The notes below the pieces were generated by a model. That model was not told the DNA's origin. It did no database searches and saw only the letters and a program-made list of their open reading frames with translations. Made by a program: the position numbers and the translations under genes. A stretch of 64,000 bases of DNA from Synechococcus sp. BIOS-U3-1 (lineage in GTDB: Bacteria; Cyanobacteriota; Cyanobacteriia; PCC-6307; Cyanobiaceae), in contig NZ_CP047936.1 in NCBI RefSeq assembly GCF_014279975.1, positions 2,542,001-2,606,000 of the forward strand. Direction: 5' to 3'. This document shows, one piece after another, positions 60,503 to 64,000 of this stretch (position 1 is its first letter; each line of letters begins with the position of its first letter).

Positions 60503-61603
60503 ATGCCAGAGCCTCAACCAGCCGTGAGCTTCCACTTGCAATTCCTTCAGACCAACACTGGATTACTGGTGGGCACGCTGGCGCTTCTGGGTGCCTGGCT
60601 CCTGCTACAGCTGCTCAGCCGCCATGGACGCAACATAGGCAGCCAACTTGCAGCAGCAGTCCGTCGACCATTGCTGTTTGGGCTTGGCGTGTCGCTCTAT
60701 GCCAGCTGGATCATCCATCAGGTCAACCAGGAACTTGAGCTAGGGCTGGTCGCTCAGTCTCAAGTGAACAAGATCTCCACAACACTGGTGATCGCCAGCA
60801 TCACCTGGGCCCTGATGAATATCGGCCAGACCGTGCTGCGCTCTGCCTCGATGAGGCGATGGATTCAAATCGAGGATCAGCAGGATGAAGCCATGCTGAT
60901 CAATGTGATGAGCAGGCTCTACACCATTACTGTTCTGCTGATTACCGTTGCGGCCCTGATGGTGAACTTCGGGGTTCCCTCAGCCGCAATTGCCACGATG
61001 CTCGGAGGCGCCGGCATCGGCTTCTCATTCGCAACACAGCAGATCAGCCAAAACTTCCTCTCAGGCTTCATGCTGTTTTTCAACCGCCCTTTTCGAGAAG
61101 GCGACTGGATCAACGCGAACGATCTGGAAGGGACCGTCGAAAATATTGGCTGGTATTACACGCGAATTCGCACCTTTGACCGACGACCTTTATTCATACC
61201 GAATTCAGTATTCGCAACAAATCCGATCCAAAATCCCGGTGAAATGTATAACCGCAGAATTCGCGCCAATATCAGCTTGCGCTATGAAGATCTAGACAAA
61301 ATTGATGGCATCACGAAAGAAGTACGCCAGCGCCTTCAGCAACATCCAGACATTGATCAAAGTCAGATTATTCTTGTCAACTTCAACGAATGGGATGCGT
61401 CATCGATCAACATGATGGTTTACTGCTTCACCAAAACAACAGTATGGAAAGACTGGCTAGACATCCAACAATCGATTTTCCTTGAGATCGCTGGAATTGT
61501 TCAACGCAGTGGCGCTGATTTTGCCTTTGATTGCACCACACTATATCCTGCTCCAAATATCGCTCCAAATGCAATAAATACTGCTCTAGGCAGGCAAGAG
61601 TAA
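60503..61603 (+). CDS. MscS-family channel (second type)
   Basis: A 366-residue channel with three or four N-terminal spans, the pore region MLGGAGIGFSFATQQISQNFLSGFMLFF and the beta-domain FREGDWINANDLEGTVENIGWYYTRIRT. The FIPNS/NPIQN motif and a C-terminal domain follow. This looks like the YnaI/YbdG-type branch, different from the module A channel. It follows that gene by 26 bp, so all three genes probably form one transcript. Confidence 0.9.
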   Translation: MPEPQPAVSFHLQFLQTNTGLLVGTLALLGAWLLLQLLSRHGRNIGSQLAAAVRRPLLFGLGVSLYASWIIHQVNQELELGLVAQSQVNKISTTLVIASITWALMNIGQTVLRSASMRRWIQIEDQQDEAMLINVMSRLYTITVLLITVAALMVNFGVPSAAIATMLGGAGIGFSFATQQISQNFLSGFMLFFNRPFREGDWINANDLEGTVENIGWYYTRIRTFDRRPLFIPNSVFATNPIQNPGEMYNRRIRANISLRYEDLDKIDGITKEVRQRLQQHPDIDQSQIILVNFNEWDASSINMMVYCFTKTTVWKDWLDIQQSIFLEIAGIVQRSGADFAFDCTTLYPAPNIAPNAINTALGRQE

Positions 61604-61873
61604 AAAGGATTCTCTCTCCCAGCAAAGCCTAGAGACTCACCGCACATAGACTGAAACCTGGCAACCAAAACAAAGCATCAATGAATAATTTGCAAGCCAT
61701 CCAGACAGCTTCTGCTTTGCTTTGCTCATCAAGTTCAAAAATATCCGAATAATCTGAACAAGTGATTGGAGCGCATAAGCCGAACAATTACAATTATGCT
61801 CATTTTGTAATTTTTAGCTGATAGATCTAAACAATTATCGATAGCATGGCAAGCAGCAGCGATTAAGTTTGCA
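61604..61873. other. AT-rich intergenic region before module B
   Basis: 270 bp of AT-rich sequence with no open frame I trust. It probably contains the terminator of the upstream operon and the promoter of the next lipoprotein gene, but no clean hairpin or promoter boxes were recognised. Confidence 0.4.
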
Positions 61874-63136
61874 ATGCTGTTGCCAAGGCGTCCAAAAATC
61901 TCGCTGGTCATTGCTGCACTAGCCATTCCAAACCTCTTAATAGGCTGTGGCAAAGGCTTTCAGACACGAAACACACTCTTCATTGCTTATGGCATAGACG
62001 AAGTCAACTTCTCGAAGGCAACGAAAACACGCATTGAGGGGAGAATTGCGGAATTCACAGAAAATTTCAAACGGTCTCATCCCGAAGTTCAGGTTGTCTT
62101 GTCTGTTTACAAAGGCGGTCGAATTTGGGAAGATATTGTCAGAGATAGCACACTCGATTTAGGCCCAGATCTGATCATTTCAAATGAGATGATCATCAAA
62201 AGCCTTCACGAGGAAGGATTTGCAGCTCCGCTTCCAGCTCAAATCGATTGGGATCAGACATACGACCCATTACTAAAAGAAATTGCAAGCACTGATGGCC
62301 AATATATTGCAGCACCTTTTTTGACTTTTACACAGGTTGCTTGCTACAACAAAAAAACTGTTCCATCTCCACCTCAAACCATCCAAGAGCTGGAAAAACT
62401 CACCGCCAGCGGAACACGTGTCGGCTTATCTTTAGAGCCAGCAATGCTTCTATGGACAGCAGGTTCATTGGGCGCCATCAAAGAGATTAGTGCACTCGGG
62501 CTCAATGAAAGCAAAAGCACAGATACAAAAGCAATTCGCTCTTGGCTTGCTTGGCTCCGCAAAGCTGCGTTCTATCAAAATATTTCTTTCTTCAAATCTT
62601 ATGTACAAAAAGATACTTCACTGATCAACAATGAGCTCGACTGGATCACCTGTCATGCCTCAGAGATTGAAAAAATTCGCAACAAGATGGGGGCCTCTCT
62701 TGGAGTGTCTGCACTTCCGAATGGTGCACGAGCTTCGGCCTTCCCCTGGCCTACCTTTGTCTCCTTTGGAGTCGGAATAAATTCCAGCCCAAAACAACGA
62801 AATGCCGCTATTAAATATATTCAATCAAGCACGAATGTAATCGTACAAAGGCAGCTCATGCTCCGCAATGTCGACTTTCTAGCGACCAACAAACATGTGT
62901 CAATTCCAATTAGCAGCTCGCAAACACTGCAAGCCTTAAACACATCCTTTAACAAGCAGGTTAGAGGATATACGAAGGAGTGGCCTGGGGTCTTGCGCTT
63001 TTTAACGGGTCACAAGAATCATCCCAATCGATACCAAGAAGTTAGTTCCGCCCTCGCTGATCTAACCAGTGGCTACTTAAAAGTGGATCAAGCATTAGAT
63101 GTTATTTCCAACTTCAAACAGGGCAGCGAGCCATGA
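61874..63136 (+). CDS. Solute-binding-protein-like lipoprotein (module B)
   Basis: A 420-residue lipoprotein with a short signal (MLLPRRPKISLVIAALAIP) and lipobox LIGC (Cys25). It is a paralogue of the module A lipoprotein, sharing LGPDLIISNEMIIKSLHEEGF, APFLTFTQVACYNKK, SWLAWLRKAAFYQNISFF and ELDWITCHASEIEKI in the same order. The fold expected is a two-lobed periplasmic binding protein; the ligand is unknown. Its stop overlaps the downstream MscS start by 4 bp (ATGA at 63133). The gene is more AT-rich than module A. Confidence 0.82.
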   Translation: MLLPRRPKISLVIAALAIPNLLIGCGKGFQTRNTLFIAYGIDEVNFSKATKTRIEGRIAEFTENFKRSHPEVQVVLSVYKGGRIWEDIVRDSTLDLGPDLIISNEMIIKSLHEEGFAAPLPAQIDWDQTYDPLLKEIASTDGQYIAAPFLTFTQVACYNKKTVPSPPQTIQELEKLTASGTRVGLSLEPAMLLWTAGSLGAIKEISALGLNESKSTDTKAIRSWLAWLRKAAFYQNISFFKSYVQKDTSLINNELDWITCHASEIEKIRNKMGASLGVSALPNGARASAFPWPTFVSFGVGINSSPKQRNAAIKYIQSSTNVIVQRQLMLRNVDFLATNKHVSIPISSSQTLQALNTSFNKQVRGYTKEWPGVLRFLTGHKNHPNRYQEVSSALADLTSGYLKVDQALDVISNFKQGSEP

Positions 63137-64000
63137 ATGCAATTCTCAAGGAGCTCTCTGCCTGGCTTGGATATCTCGATCGTCAAGCCGTCAGCTGGCA
63201 ATTGGGATTCATTCTATTGGCCCTCATCGCAGCAACGATCTTGCACAAATACAGGAAGGGCCAACGTGTATCTTCCTCCCTCGACCTGCTCTTTGGTCCC
63301 CTACTGCTGCTGATACCCAGCCTTTTACTTAAACTCATTGCTGTTCCCACAGGAATCAGCACTCAATTCGGCTGGATCTGGAGTCTTTGGAACGTCGTGA
63401 GCTGGTTAGAGATAAAACTTCAAAGGAGATATAAGGCCTCTCGATTCACACCTTGGTTAGGCAAGGTGGTACGGCCAACCATTCTGGTCGCTGCCATTGT
63501 TTATTTTATCGATCGTCTGAGCAGTATTTCATCGATCGCACTCATTCAGATAGGCACCATTCTTGAGGCAGAGCTTGCGATCGGCAATGTTTTTGTATCA
63601 CTCGTGGGCCTCTATCTAATCTTCGTTTGTAGCCGAACAATCGCCTTTGTGATGGCCTGGCTGTTGCAAACTATTCTGAGAACAAAAACACAAAGTCGCA
63701 AACTACTCGAACAACTTATTCAATACCTCATCGTCGCTATCGGCACTTTGTTAATAGCCCTGCAGGCAGGTTTCAACGCCACGGCTTTGTTATGGATCTC
63801 AGGTGGTTTGTCCTTTGGCCTTGGTTTTAGCCTCAAAGAAATCATGACTAATCTTCTAAGCGGTATCTGGCTTTTACTCGAAGGTTGGATTCAACCAGGA
63901 GAAGTTCTAATGATCAACGGAGATCCCTGCCGAGTTACCAAACTAGGCCTCAGAGCCACTGAATTATCAAGATCACGAGATGATGCGACCCTATTGATTC
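63133..64000 (+). CDS. MscS-family channel (module B), 3' truncated by window edge
   Basis: The frame is open from the ATG at 63133 to the end of the window, giving 289 residues. Hydrophobic spans are followed by the MscS pore and beta domain, GLGFSLKEIMTNLLSGIWLLLEG, then QPGEVLMINGDPCRVTKLGLRA. It matches the module A channel almost position for position (IGFGTKEIISNFISSIWLL; MINGDPCTVRKLGLRA). The C-terminal domain lies outside the window. Coupled by ATGA overlap to the binding lipoprotein. Confidence 0.9.
   Translation, partial: MNAILKELSAWLGYLDRQAVSWQLGFILLALIAATILHKYRKGQRVSSSLDLLFGPLLLLIPSLLLKLIAVPTGISTQFGWIWSLWNVVSWLEIKLQRRYKASRFTPWLGKVVRPTILVAAIVYFIDRLSSISSIALIQIGTILEAELAIGNVFVSLVGLYLIFVCSRTIAFVMAWLLQTILRTKTQSRKLLEQLIQYLIVAIGTLLIALQAGFNATALLWISGGLSFGLGFSLKEIMTNLLSGIWLLLEGWIQPGEVLMINGDPCRVTKLGLRATELSRSRDDATLLI

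Overview
The window looks like a chromosome segment of a marine unicellular cyanobacterium of the Synechococcus/Prochlorococcus lineage. The evidence is a pair of flavodiiron proteins (Flv3 and Flv1) with C-terminal flavin-reductase domains, acyl-lipid desaturases, a chorismate-lyase-like protein suited to plastoquinone synthesis, compact gene packing with many 4-bp start/stop overlaps, and a core backbone of alaS, gcvP/gcvH, rplI, dnaB, mnmG and ligA. No rRNA, tRNA, CRISPR array, transposase or integrase was seen. All family names come from reading the proteins; no database search was possible.

Layout. 1-7 kb: the end of a Coq4-like gene, then a cyclic-nucleotide signalling cluster. It holds two stand-alone cNMP-binding-domain proteins, a cNMP-binding domain fused to methylglyoxal synthase, a CHASE2 class III nucleotide cyclase, a FecR-domain protein and a 6-phosphofructokinase. 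7-15 kb: alaS; an overlapping run of a small membrane protein, a SNF2/HepA helicase, a SWIM zinc-finger protein and a MEKHLA-domain protein; then a small heat-shock gene behind a dyad-rich leader. 15-24 kb: a complete TRAP transporter (dctP-dctQ-dctM), flv3, an AT-rich insert with a PhyH-type dioxygenase, flv1 and an FMN reductase. 24-30 kb: two small convergent genes ending in a shared hairpin, then gcvP, gcvH and a PLP lyase on the minus strand. 30-34.5 kb: two desaturases flanking a divergent candidate regulator, then rplI and dnaB.

34.5-47.3 kb is a probable island between dnaB and mnmG: a small basic ORF, an AraC-type regulator and two large surface or secreted proteins (2589 and 1131 aa) that share a C-terminal DUF4114-like domain. 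The first has a seven-repeat propeller-like region, six near-identical 336-bp repeats, a cadherin-like segment, VCBS-like repeats and a Ser/Glu minisatellite. 47.3-57.7 kb returns to housekeeping genes: mnmG, a GspC/PilP-like envelope protein, chorismate lyase, SprT, ligA, DUF389 and TVP38 membrane proteins.

57.8-64 kb contains the most unusual arrangement: two paralogous modules in which a solute-binding-protein-like lipoprotein overlaps by 4 bp with an MscS-family channel gene. A third MscS gene follows the first module, and the second module runs off the window end. The two strongest candidates for undescribed biology are this binding-lipoprotein/MscS pairing and the cNMP-methylglyoxal synthase fusion beside a nucleotide cyclase and phosphofructokinase.
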